DNA from: Glandiceps talaboti
Taxonomy: Eukaryota > Hemichordata > Enteropneusta > Spengelidae
Assembly (NCBI RefSeq): GCF_964340395.1
Contig: NC_135566.1
Location: 9,006,001-9,070,000, forward strand
DNA: 64,000 bases
Direction of reading: 5' to 3'
The translations under genes were made by a program, and so were the position numbers. Below, piece after piece: positions 12,112 through 24,408 of the stretch (its first letter is position 1; every line of letters begins with the position of its first letter). Below the pieces are notes generated by a model that was not told where the DNA came from, made no database searches, and saw only the letters and a list, made by a program, of their open reading frames with translations.

Positions 12112-13264
12112 GTCTCCCCCTCTCTCTCGTCTCCGTATCGAAACTTATTCAGTCATAAAATCATCAGGTTTCTGACAATTTCCAATACCTGTTACAAGAA
12201 AGACTGCAGTACAAGAATATTTGGTTAGCTACATGTATTACATCTGATGCCTTATACGTGACACGCACGATAATTGTCCAGTTTGCATCAGAGGGTGTGC
12301 CTCGCCTTCTGTACATGTGCCGTACGTCTGGCTTGTCTGTCAGTGTCACATTTTGCTTCCCCTCTTCAGTTTTCTCAGATGTTTTAAGAATTTAAACATA
12401 GTCAGTGTCTGATCGACAAAAATTCTTTCCACTGAAGTTTAGAAAACATTTAGTGCAACTCTACGTAAACGTCATGTTGATGCATCATACATCATCATGA
12501 GACGTCACATTGACCTCACACTTCGCTTCGCGCTTCCTTCAACGTCCGGTCGTTATGAAACTAGTTCGAAGGCTTTCGCTAGCGATAGCGTGGCCAGTCT
12601 TGTTTTACTGCGTAATCGTCTAATGTTTTCCAAATAATTATGAATTAATTTATCTTTTTGTTTACACTTTGGGTATTTTACTTGCTATTAGAACTCCCGG
12701 GCAACTCATATTTAATTTTCCAACCTTAGAATTTGTTCAATGATCGTCAGGTTTGAGTACTTTCCTAAGCCGGTCCCACAACTGTTATACTTATAAGTTA
12801 TAGCTGGGCGTTGTGACCGGTAACCGGCTATTATCTACATCACTGCCTACTAGGTACGTCAAAAACACACCGTTCGCACATGTGAGCCTGATTTTAGGCA
12901 AAATATCGGGCTATTAGAGTGCATACAGGCCCTTTTGTTCGCTTGTATTGTTTGCATTTGGTATTTGGCATTTCGCACGTTGTTTATTTGCACCATTCAC
13001 AGTGTCTTATCATGCTTTGTGTAACTTGTAAGCCTAATCGACAACTGGGCCAACGGTTTTTACTAGACAAATTTGAAACAAATTTTGCGTCAGTTTGATG
13101 GTAAACCTGCTATATTGACTACCAAACTTAGTTAACCCCAGTTATTTTTACTCATGTTGCATCACCATATATTTAGAAAGAGTATATATGAAATATGAGA
13201 GCCATGTGAAACTTCTTCAGTGCAAAATGGGATGAAGATATGAGGGCAAAGTCAGTGCTCCTTA

Positions 13265-13418
13265 TAGTCTCGCTGCCAGACTCGAGACTATCGTCCCTAA
13301 TCTGTTTACCGAGCGGCGCAGCCGCGAGAAGAGCGGGACCAGTCCCCCTCTATTCTCGCGGCTGCGCCGCTCGGTAAACAGATTAGGGACGATAGTCTCG
13401 AGTCTGGCAGCGAGACTA
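13265..13418. mobile_element. 154-bp foldback (MITE-like) element with 9-bp target duplication
   Basis: Left arm 13265-13328 (TAGTCTCGCTGCCAGACTCG onward) is a perfect reverse complement of the right arm, ending CGAGACTA at 13418; arms are about 64 bp with a central loop of about 26 bp. It is flanked by direct repeats TGCTCCTTA at 13256-13264 and 13419-13427. A 9-bp duplication with long terminal inverted repeats is typical of Mutator-like elements. The arms are GC-rich compared with the surroundings. No coding capacity. Confidence 0.88.
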
Positions 13419-13427
13419 TGCTCCTTA

Positions 13428-16400
13428 CAGCAGTTTGTTTTTCCCGCATATGCATACATTACCCATAATCCTTTTAAGTATTCTGCAGATATCTGTGCAA
13501 TGTGCACTCATGACTCATGAAAATCTGGAATGCACTGATCGAAGCCAATTGTACAGTTATACTATAAAAACAGGAGTTATGAGTATAATTGAAATAAAAC
13601 AAGAGAATAAGAGATGAGGGCCCTCAGAATCGTCACGTAGAGTGATATAACAGTTACATGGATGCCGGGCATGTACCCATAGGTACGGGCCCGGGGGGGG
13701 GGGGGGTTCTGCATGCCGAACGTCATTAAGTATTTCCTTTACTTTGGTGCTCATGATCGTAATTTGGATGATGCCCAAGATATTTGAGGCGTGAATACCT
13801 GTTGTTCTTCTAAAGGCTTGTTTATTACTGTGAAGATCACACCCTAACACTTAATTGTTCTATAAACGACACATGGACAAGAATACTATTCCCATAGAGG
13901 TTAGTCTAGTTAATTCCTGATGGACCGTATTTCGTTCAGCGTTACGTTGTACATAACACGGTCAGTCAGAAACTATAGACGACATGGACGACATGGATGC
14001 CATATAATATTCCCAATAGTCACTCAATTTTACTTAGCTAGAAATAATGTCCACAGACTCAAATCTGTCAGCACGTCTCTACTGTGAGTTTGTAGACGCT
14101 ATTGGCCGGTCAGGTTTGTTAAGAAGCTCCATACACTAGCAATATTTGTGGCCCAATTTTAAACTATTATTGGAAACGATTGTCATGTCATCTAAATCTG
14201 TATTACTATGCATCAAACGCGTAGAAATGTGAAACACGTTTAGTGGTGGCGGTATGTAGTGCATAATGAAAAGGCGTACTACGAACATTTATTTCAAAAT
14301 GAGCCCTGTGATATTACAATCTACGTACGTCCTAACCATGTAGTTCATATCATAAGCCTGCTTATATACATACATATGTATCGAATACACTAGCTACACG
14401 TATAGCGTTTATGTACGTATTGATTGCAAGCACGGTAGATTTGAATATTCATTTGTTTACTGCCCGGTTATGGGGGTGAACTCATGAATATATTCTGAAC
14501 TAAATGCAAATGTATTCAAATCACTTCCGACTCGCAATCTGAACTATTTTTCAGATCGAGTATAATCCGATTAGACAGGCGCTAATGGGAAAGTACAGAA
14601 ACGTCCACCTCATCAGCATAAAAGTACAGAATTGAACTCAATCTGAACTATAGTACGGAAAGTGTCGTAAACTGTACTATTTTTTCTACTAGTGTCAGAT
14701 GTGGTGGCCACACAAAAGAAAGTTGTCGTTTCTGGTCAGGAAACGTTGCCTAAAGTGGTGTGACAACGCGATTTTTTAAAAAGTGTTCATTGATTAGTTC
14801 TGCAGTTGTCTTTCCTGAAGTAGCAATTAATGTAGGGAGAGTTATTTTTGTTCTCCCTCGGATCTGCAGTCTCCATTGGCTGGGCAAACATGAGGAAAAA
14901 GGAGATCGAGGTGGGTATCTTTAAGTCATGCAAACTCACAGAAAACAATTCTTTTTTTTCTTGGCCTTAAAAACGCCAACCGTGAGATCTATGCTACAAC
15001 TTTCTATAAAAGCCTCCCATTATTACATGTGTGGTTGACCGTAAGATCGCATCGACAGGCAATCATTCTGGAGATTTCAGCACTACTCAGTGGTTTAATT
15101 GGGTCAAATTTTCCCCAATTTTCCGACATTGATTGGCTTTGTTGTACTTTGTTCTAGACCGTTCAAAGTATTCGGGTTGCTTGTATAAGAGGTACGCATA
15201 TCGAAATATATATTGATAAGTTTCTGTCCAGATCTGCATTTTATATTTTGAGAAACTAAATGAACTTGAGAGTCATGGAAATTCACCTCATTGTGGCTTG
15301 CATCGCAAAATTCTTGAACTGAGTGTTACATAAAGGGTATTGCCGTAAACGAGTTGTATACTATTAGAATCAAAGTACAGACCGGTATCATGCTTACCAT
15401 AAAGTATGTAAACTTTCTGCGTACTAGCAGTGTTATGACGGTTTGAATTTCTTTATTATTGCCGTAGAAACTAGTGTACATATCGCGTGTATGTGGGGGA
15501 TCGCGAAGGCGGAGTTAAGTCGTGTCAAGCTTTTCTGTACTGAGAATAGGTAGCAAACATTTGGAAAACTTTTTCGACAACTAACTTTTACTGGTACTTC
15601 AAAAATCACAGTTATACAGCTAAAATTAATTATGTTCAAATGATACCTATAAGCAATCAATGCATTTGTTAGGTAAATGTAGGTATGTCTGTATATATGT
15701 GTATCCCTGTAAATTTGAATAATTTCATTTCAAAAGCCATACACCTGTTCCACTACGTACATAGATTGAAGTCAGTTCAGATTTCTTATAGTTTAGTTTG
15801 GCACACCTTTTTGTCAATTTAGGGGTATAACATGTACTAATAGCCTATTATAACAAGGTTGTTGCATTCCAGCAATTATTATGTGTAGGAACAAAAAATT
15901 CAATGTACGGAAGGCATTCTGGTTACTTATTGTATCATGTGCTCATTGCATGTCCCCTTGTAAACAAACCTTGCAACCACTAGAAATCCAGCATTTCCGG
16001 TCTAATTTTGCTGTTAACCGTACAAATATCATGGTTATATACATTGTAAGAAGTCTTTGAACTGTACTTTTCGTGTCACAGGGAAATCACCAAAAATTAC
16101 ACACAGAACAGCGAAAGTCCAGTGACACACGTATGTCACGGGATGTAAACATGAATTCCTAATTTTTATGAACGGTATAAAAATTATTGCCACATAGGGT
16201 GCAAGTTTTGCTTAACTAGTACAACAAAAGCGTATCATGAACATTTATGATTATTCATGCAAAACAAGAACACACTCATTTTTCAGCTGAAGGTTATTAG
16301 TTTGAGTATTATGCAAATGTGTTGTATTTTTAAATGCTTTTATTTGTTCATGTGTGTATTTGTCAGGTTGTCTTTTTAAAGTCTTACTTGTTTTAAAATA

Positions 16401-16479
16401 GTTTTTTATGTATAGTTTTTTTCTATGGGATGTTTATGAGCGTGTTTACATTCTTTTCTTTCCCGAAATAAAGTTTGAT
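13428..16479. other. Intergenic, nothing recognised
   Basis: A poly-G run near 13692-13706 is the only notable feature; no coding or repeat structure recognised. Confidence 0.45.
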
Positions 16480-16483
16480 AATA

Positions 16484-16535
<52 letters not shown>
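16480..16535. repeat. (TAA)n microsatellite
   Basis: Trinucleotide array with one interruption (TAG). Confidence 0.93.
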
Positions 16536-16538
<3 letters not shown>

Positions 16539-16629
16539 GTAAACCCTACATCACACTGCAGAGCAAATGTACGGAAGCTTAATGAGGACACAGGAGTGGT
16601 TTTTTAAAAGATGTGAGTATTATTTTTTA

Positions 16630-16740
16630 CCATGGGAGTAGTTTTTTTTTACCATGGGAGTAGTTTTTTTTAACCATTGGAGTAATTTGTTTTAGCTTTA
16701 CCATTGGAGTAATTGTTTTACCATGGTAGTATTTCTTTTT
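16630..16740. repeat. Short minisatellite
   Basis: About five copies of a unit like TTTTACCATGGGAGTAGTTT, 23-35 bp each with T-run length variation. Confidence 0.65.
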
Positions 16741-17034
16741 AAGATTTCAAACGCGCACTGTGATTGGATGATAGAGTTAAGGCTGAGATGTACACATTGT
16801 GCATTACAAACATCAGAGAGGTGCGTGATACTATGCTCGACAGTATAACGCGGAAGTGATTTTATTTCGAAATGAAACATAATCACAAAGCATGGCCTCT
16901 TTTACGGCTCTGTCTAAAACGCGCCGTCAAACTCATTATTTCAAAGTGTCGCAGAAGAAATAACAGCTCTGGTTTGCGAGAATTTAAATGGAACAGCATT
17001 TTTAAACATTCAAAAATGAATTCGTAGTCGCAGG

Positions 17035-17168
17035 TGATGTATAAGTTTGTTTTTGCCAAGTACTGTTCCATATCTTGCTACTCGAAGTCATTTTTCCAGT
17101 ATACGGAAGAATGAACTCTCACAGCAAGATATGGAATGATATTTGGCAAATAATATATCATACTTATG
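17035..17168. repeat. Imperfect foldback of about 130 bp
   Basis: TTGCCAAGTACTGTTCCATA at about 17054 is the inverted counterpart of GATATGGAATGATATTTGGC at about 17131, with outer ATAAGT/ACTTAT ends. MITE-like; no clear target duplication. Confidence 0.5.
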
Positions 17169-17547
17169 TCTAATTCAGCTGTCGATGGCAGCGGAGGTTA
17201 CACAATTTTGAATTGATTTGTGAAATTTCTTGTAGTTGGTTACCGTAAATAAAGTTGAGTAGTTATATAAATTTTCAGTAGGACTGTAAGGTGATTGTTG
17301 AACTCACAAGAATGCATTTTTAAGTTTTAAGTTTATGATTGCATCTGATTGATGGTGTAAAATGCACTTTAAAAGTTGAACTCGTCAATAAAGTATGGGG
17401 TGCAGGACGTAATAATACCTTTTGAATACACAATTTACATTGACATGTCACCAAATTCCGACAAGTGGTTGTGCCCTACGAATACTTTCCCTCTAGGAGC
17501 ATCGAATGTTTACCGTTCACTTGTAAACTATCGTAAGACAGGTAATA

Positions 17548-17548
<1 letters not shown>

Positions 17549-17608
<60 letters not shown>
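17549..17608. repeat. (TA)n microsatellite
   Basis: Pure TA dinucleotides. Confidence 0.95.
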
Positions 17609-17614
<6 letters not shown>

Positions 17615-17790
17615 TTTATTTCTGTTGAAGTAGCTATAAACCAGAGTTATACAGAATGACTTCCGTAAGGGCAATGTCTTTAGATTTTCGTTCCTACACA
17701 AAATAATTGTGGGAATGCACAGAACATATGGGATTAGTTATGTTTGAAGTATATACCAAATTTAATACAAGAGTGCATATTAAAGATATA

Positions 17791-18254
17791 ACCTAATTAC
17801 TGAAAATCATTAATTATGCAAATTGATTATTAAAACTAAAAGCTACGTCACCAAGCACTTTAAAACAAATATCATTAGTTCTGTTTGACGCATGGACATT
17901 ACATTAAATTTGAAGTGTACGTTTTTAAGAATATAGCTTAATAACTGAAAATCATTAATTATGCAAATGAATCATTAACTTAAAAGCTACATCAACATGC
18001 TTTTCAGAACATGCGCATTTGAAGTATGTACCAAATTCTATTGAATTTGAAGTATGCATTTTGATGATTAAGCCTAATTACCGACAAACATTAATAATGC
18101 AAATTAGTGGTCAAAACTAAAAGCTACAGTATCAAACTTTATATGGCACGTGTACTTTGTTATCATCAATGTATGTACCAAAATTACATTGATTTTGCAG
18201 CGTGCACTCTTAAAATGTACCCTAATTATCGAAAGACATTGATTATGCAAATGG
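17791..18254 (+). repeat. Four tandem-like units with an ATTATGCAAAT core, upstream of the gene
   Basis: Cores start at 17791, 17936, 18073 and 18222, spaced 145, 137 and 149 bp. Each reads roughly CTAATTACTGAAAATCATTA then ATTATGCAAAT, followed by similar text (AAAGCTAC, GTATGTACCAAA). The ATGCAAAT part equals the POU/octamer motif, but as this is a degenerate repeat family the match may be incidental. Confidence 0.6.
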
Positions 18255-18848
18255 TTCATTAATATTCATGCAGTGTTTAAAAAACCCTAACCAGTTGTAG
18301 ACATTACCCTAACCAATTTGTGCGCCCAATTTTGTTTGAGTTGAGGGAGAAGGTTTTGAGAAAACGATGATACGTACAGGCAGACACAGAGACTTTTCGT
18401 TCCTACCTTACCGTACGAAAGGTACAAGGATGCATACTTACCCTTTAACTCTGCCTTTATCAATAGCACAGTGTTCTCTGGTCGTCCCCAAGTATACTTT
18501 GTAATTAACGCAAAATATGCTACGCTTTAAATCAACTACAAGGAAGAGAGCAACATGTTGATTGGTTACACGATTCCAAGGACGAAACGACAGCAAGATT
18601 TAAAAGGTGATTTCTCTGGCAGGGGTGATGCTATTGAATTTCATTAATTTATATCAACAGCCATATATGTGTGTCTGTGCAATATGTAAGTCAAGCTTTA
18701 TATCCTACAAAGTGGCACCGGTCCTTCAAACATCATATGTCATTTAAATGTACTGAACAGTAAGTCCCTTGAGGGTTGACCCACCCTTCTGTAAATGAGA
18801 AATTGAGCTCGCCCGAATGACGGCATGAAATAAATTTTTCGACTGAAA

Positions 18849-18953
18849 CTATAAACGATACCTTATTTATTTCGACAAATTGAATATGAATGACGGAAGT
18901 TGTTCATAGAGTGAAGAGAAGTCGACTACGTCAGATCACATACCTACTTCAAC
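18849..18953 (+). promoter_or_regulatory. Candidate core promoter and 5' UTR of the lipid-transfer gene
   Basis: A TATAAA box lies at 18850-18855, about 100 bp before the start ATG, so a start of transcription near 18880 and a 5' UTR of about 70 nt are plausible. No upstream ATG intervenes in a strong context. An upstream non-coding exon cannot be excluded. Confidence 0.35.
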
Positions 18954-19109
18954 ATGAAGGTACAGGTAATCTGTTTTGTAATATTGGCGGTGCACTTCAG
19001 CAATTCCAATGCCAGTCTTGTCAACTTCAGAGCTGGAGTGAAGTATGTATATGACTACCAATCTACAACCATTCTAAAGAACGCCGGTACTATAGCCACC
19101 GAAGCTACG
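18954..19109 (+). CDS. Exon 1: start codon, signal peptide and first strand of the lipid-transfer domain
   Basis: The start ATG sits in the context CAACATGA. Residues 1 to about 21 form a secretory signal peptide: Lys-2, a hydrophobic core VICFVILAV, then a polar end with a plausible cleavage after NSNA. Residues 22-52 contain [13 protein letters not shown], matching the opening strand (often Y-x-Y) of vitellogenin-type N-terminal domains. The exon ends in phase 0 before GTGAGT. The downstream intron (19110-35355) is far longer than any other intron in the gene. Confidence 0.85.
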
Positions 19110-19994
19110 GTGAGTAAAATAAGTATTGTTGAAGACACTGTTTTGTCAAATACTTTACTTTTGACTTAAAGTTAATATTAATTGTTGCTAAATCTAGACT
19201 CAGAAGTGCGTATAAACAGAAAGGTCAAATCTGGTCGTATATGGATAGGTTAAATGCCTAACCTATTTCCTTTCTTTCATGAACTACATGTAATTTAGAA
19301 ATGGTGCAACACGATGCATGTGTGTATGCCCCTTATTCTGTATCATCTTTGAATAAGATTTGATGCAAGAAATGCCTTGATTATGATAGATGATAATCAT
19401 GGCAAAAGATCAAGGTCTTACTAGTATAGGAAGGCTTGCCCATGATAATAGGAGTACACAATTGCAGTTTTTGTGAATTATTCATTTTTCATGAAGTGTC
19501 TGCTATATAATGAAATATCTTGAATTAGATGATTGACCCTGTAGGGCAAGGTCACAGAAAAGACTTACACAGGATAATATGGGCTGTACACTTGAATTGA
19601 GTCTCTATACAGTGCTTTGAGTTATATACAATAAGTCACATGGTTGCATATGTTGCAAAACAAAGTAATATGCAATTGTCCCATATGATATTTTACCACT
19701 GTGCCATATTTGAATGAAATTGAATATTAGCATGTTGAGATGGCGTTATTACGGATGGATTTATGGATGAAGCCCATTGTGCTAAACCCATATAGGGGAT
19801 AATTTTTCTTTCATGCTAATTTCATTCGTTGTGCGTTATATTTGGGTCAACTTTACTTATCCAATCTTCATTTCAGTGAAACTTTAATAATGAGCTAAAT
19901 GCATGTGCAATATTTGTACCTATCAAGGGTTTGCTGATATTTCGTTACTAGGTATTTGTAGCACAACTTATCTATAACGTTCAGGAGTGCTATA

Positions 19995-20033
<39 letters not shown>

Positions 20034-23000
20034 GAATGAATTAATGAAAAATACATGCCTGGCCAATAGCTTTGACATTTGCTTTGGGATGTAACTTGCA
20101 TTGTCTAGTTGTAAGATTGTTAATGGAAAGATAATGTAAAAGGTGATTTTGGGTAAACAAACGAGTGGGTAAATTATTCTGACATTTGGCAAGTATGTTT
20201 CTCGGAGTGGTTAGGTGAAAAGTTTTTCAAGGTTAGTTGATAACATCGCTGATATGCGGATGAGAGAGAAAGTTTTAACTTAAAACGGGCAGTTCAGATT
20301 GGACATTGGTGGAAATCTATGTAGGAATTTAAAATGAAGAATTATTCATACAAGGTGACCAACCTGTTGATATCTAGTAATGGAAATACATAATTCAAAA
20401 CCTCGACACTATGCATGGGAAGAAGGGATATACCCATAGCTATGGCAAAATTATTGTCAAATACAAATATAACAGTGATGGGTACCAAAGTGATTAAGCA
20501 TTCATCAATGACCCATACTTCTAGTCTTAAACCAGCAGCGTAAACCACTACGCCACAGACAACCGATCTCATGCATTTTTAAGCGATGAGTTCATAAGCC
20601 AGGTATCACCAGTCATTGTGTACCGTGTAATCATGGGCACCTCTTAATTGCATGCTAGAGGCAAGGTTGGCCCTGAAGACGGCATTTTGACTAAGAAATA
20701 CAAAGACAATCAAAGTTCTCAGTTGCTATTCTGCGATGCCTTCAATTTTAGAAACTGAACTGTACCTGTAGCACTGTACTATTACACCATCCGTCTATCA
20801 GTTTAAAACTACATTGTCGATTGTCATGGCATTTAGTAATATATATTTTGATATCTTGTAACTGTAGAATGCAAAACAATTTGACTACTTTTCATATAGA
20901 TAAACTAATTGGTAAGAGTATAAATTTGTCAAAACTTAACATATACGACTATTAGAAAGAATAGTGTTGAAATTGCAAGTGATACCTTTTTAAAAAAAAG
21001 TGAATCTTGCAATAAGTGTTCAGTCTCTCAATCTATTTCCTGTTAGTGCTGTGTAGACCATAACCTTTACCAGTATCGTTTTAGCGCTAAAGAGATCACA
21101 TAATGACAACGCCTTTTCTAGATATCAATCTATTCTATATTATCAAATCTCAAACTGACCTATTGAGTTACACCATTACCTAAATGTCGATAAAATATTT
21201 ATGAAAATGTTGATATATACTATAGGGAAAACGACGATATTGTTACGATGCCGATAAAGGCGGTGTAACATTATGCTGGAGAAATTCTGAAACTCTGTAG
21301 AATTCAGAAAGTGATCTTAAGTTTGTTGTAAGCACTCATACCTCAACGATATATAACACGCAAAAATAATCGGATAACCACTAATACGTCGAAAAATAGA
21401 AATGGTGGTAATTCAGTTTCGCAATTTGACAAAATCAGCGGACCACGTTATCGATTTCTACAGATGATTCGACGATGTACTAGGACAAATTTATGGTACT
21501 TATATATTACATATATATTACAGGTTGTAAGTCTCCGACATAACTTTATTCTTCGTGGGAGGCACTATAAATATTGGGAAATGAATTCTCGACACTTGTA
21601 AAATAAAACAAACATATTGCTCAGCTCAGCCTTCGTATTTATTTATACCGTTCGATCACAATGTTTCCTGTAAGTGATAAGATGTGTGTGTGTACTTTAC
21701 GAAGTTGAGGTAGAGTATCATAACAGACTGTGATTCAAGATAAAGTGATATGATTACTGATATAATATGTTCTTATTAAAATTGATTTCTGGTTAACCAA
21801 GAACTGTAGGAGATAGGTAAGGTTCATATTGTTCAAGACAAGATAACCTCATCACTGATATGCATGTTAGACGCGCGTACAATGATTTATGTCAAAAAAT
21901 ACTCGGAAGAAAAGTTTCTGGGGAATAAAAACTTAGTGAGAGGTATTATGAAGTTGTTGGCTCAAAAACTAGTGGACAGATTGGTGTTCAATTGGATGGG
22001 ATATTAGCATGTAGAGTGTCGAAATAAAGAATGATTTAACGCTGGATCGTGTTCATATATATACATATTCAAGTGGGATCTAAAAACTCAAAATTTGGCG
22101 GACTGATATGAAACGTTTTTTAGAGGTTTTAGAGTTGATGAATATATTGTAAATATGCTAGCGAGATGTAAAAATGTGACTGTTTGGATTGGATCAGAAG
22201 TGTCATTTTGACTGAGAAATGATTTGACAAGAATTGATCAATGCATAATTGCAAAATATAGTTCATGCTGATCGGATCATTCCTTTGAAGGTTACTGGAC
22301 TGTTTCGCTTTTAAAACATTCTGTTTGAAATCAGTGTGAATGTTTGATGTATAAATAAATGCAATTTAATTCAGCCAGCGCATAAGAACTTGCATAATGC
22401 AGGTTGTGTGAGATATTTATTTTGTTTTGTTCCTATAGCAACCAACTTCCTTATTAATCTATACTTTACTGGACAGGAAAAAGGAACGCGGAAATACTAT
22501 TTTGACGAAATGAATGGGTGTCTTTGTAATAATTGACTCATAATTCGTATTATTTTTGCTAACCTTAGCCATTATTAGTCATCTATGATAAATTGGCAGG
22601 TATATTTCTGCTTTTCCTTGCACGAAGAAGAAGGATAATTGTGTCTAACTGAATTACGTATAACTGAAAGACTTGAAGTAAAACTTAGGGCTAACCTTAA
22701 ATGGGCAAAGGATTTATGGTACGTTTGAACAGCATATTCCACTGAAATTTGTTTGGCGATAGCAACTTTGAGTCTAAATGGTCTGAAGTTGTCACAAACA
22801 TCACGTGAGACTCCAGTGGCATTTCAGCTTACTGAAAACTCCCGAGGAGAACAATGTTTGTATTTAATACCTCTTCCAGTAAATGTATTATTTATATGAG
22901 AGGAAATGTATAGTATCGATACACTTATGTTCAAAGAACTACGAATATTCTTGAGATGGGTTGATGTTCCTTGATTTTTTTCCTCACGCTTTAGGGCTGC

Positions 23001-23125
23001 AAAAGTTACTTTGATGAACATATTTTCTCCCTGCCACCTTACAAGTAATTATGTCTGTTTTTAACAACTGTCTAGTTGTTGCTTTATTTAGTTGGACTAA
23101 ATAAAGTAACAATTGGAAATTGTTA

Positions 23126-23186
<61 letters not shown>

Positions 23187-24375
23187 AAGTAAGCTGAAAT
23201 ACCACTTGAGTCTCTCGTGATGTCTGTGACAACTTTAGACCATTAAGACTCAAAGTTGCCATCGTCAAGAGAAGAAATATAAATGCCAGAATAATGTGTT
23301 TAATGTTTGATTTTACAAGAGTCTTCGGCTAATTTCAATCTTTAAGGGACCTCCCAGAGAGACTAAAGGTTTGCCTAAGACGTACTACCTGTAATATCAG
23401 TACCGTAAATTTATCAATTCTAACAAGTATTCATTGTTCGTTGTCCTGATATATGAGGAAATCGATAATCGGTCGGCTGATTACTTTGCCACCCTGAGGA
23501 CACCGAATATGACTACGTGACAATATTGTCTTCATTGCTAAGTTTAGGACTATTTTTGTTATATTGAGAAATCTCTGTGTTCTTTATTTATCAATGTTTT
23601 TCCGCATACGTGTTGGTGTACATAGTGCTTACAACTAAGACAAATTTCCAAATACGAGGTTGCCTGAATGTTTCCAATGCTAACGAAATGAATTTTGTCA
23701 TATTGGTATTATTCAGCACTATGGTGACAAAGTGAACGGATACGTTTGTAATAATTGCCTCGTGATATACACTATTCTTTGCCATCCAATATGATATATT
23801 TGCAGTTATATTCCATAATTATGTTTCTATGGAGGATCGAGAAATTCGTCTCTGACAGCACTATATATTAAAGATAGACGAATACTCTGACCACAAACAA
23901 TAATTTCCAGAGACATTTTCGTTTCCTGCTGTATATATAGAAATATACTAAGAGGAATAGGGGAACGACTCAAATGTCTCAAACTAAAACTGCTAACAAA
24001 CAGGTCACACGGTGGCAATTAATGTGCTACTAAAGACAAGTCAGTCCAAGGCTCCAATTGCGTGTGGTTTACATTTAGACATGGAATCATGTCGCCATGC
24101 TCACAGTCATATTATGAAGAAGTAATCTCAAACTTTACAACCCCAGTGTTTGCGTGAGGTCAAGGTACTTAAAGATTGTTTGCTTTATATCGTCGAGTAC
24201 TTCTGTTGCCATATTCGTTATAACCTGCTAGTGTTAACACACTGATTGAAATTACCCCACTACGAATATTCTTGCGGATGGGGTGTTCCTCAAATTTTGT
24301 ATCGCGCTTTAGAGCTGCAAAAGGAATTTCAATCGAAATATTTTGTCCTTGCCACTGTATTGGCCCAATACGCCA

Positions 24376-24408
<33 letters not shown>

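Noticed and set aside
19994-20032. CRISPR-like array appearance of tetranucleotide repeats
   Set aside because: Simple 4-bp units with no spacers, in a eukaryotic intron.
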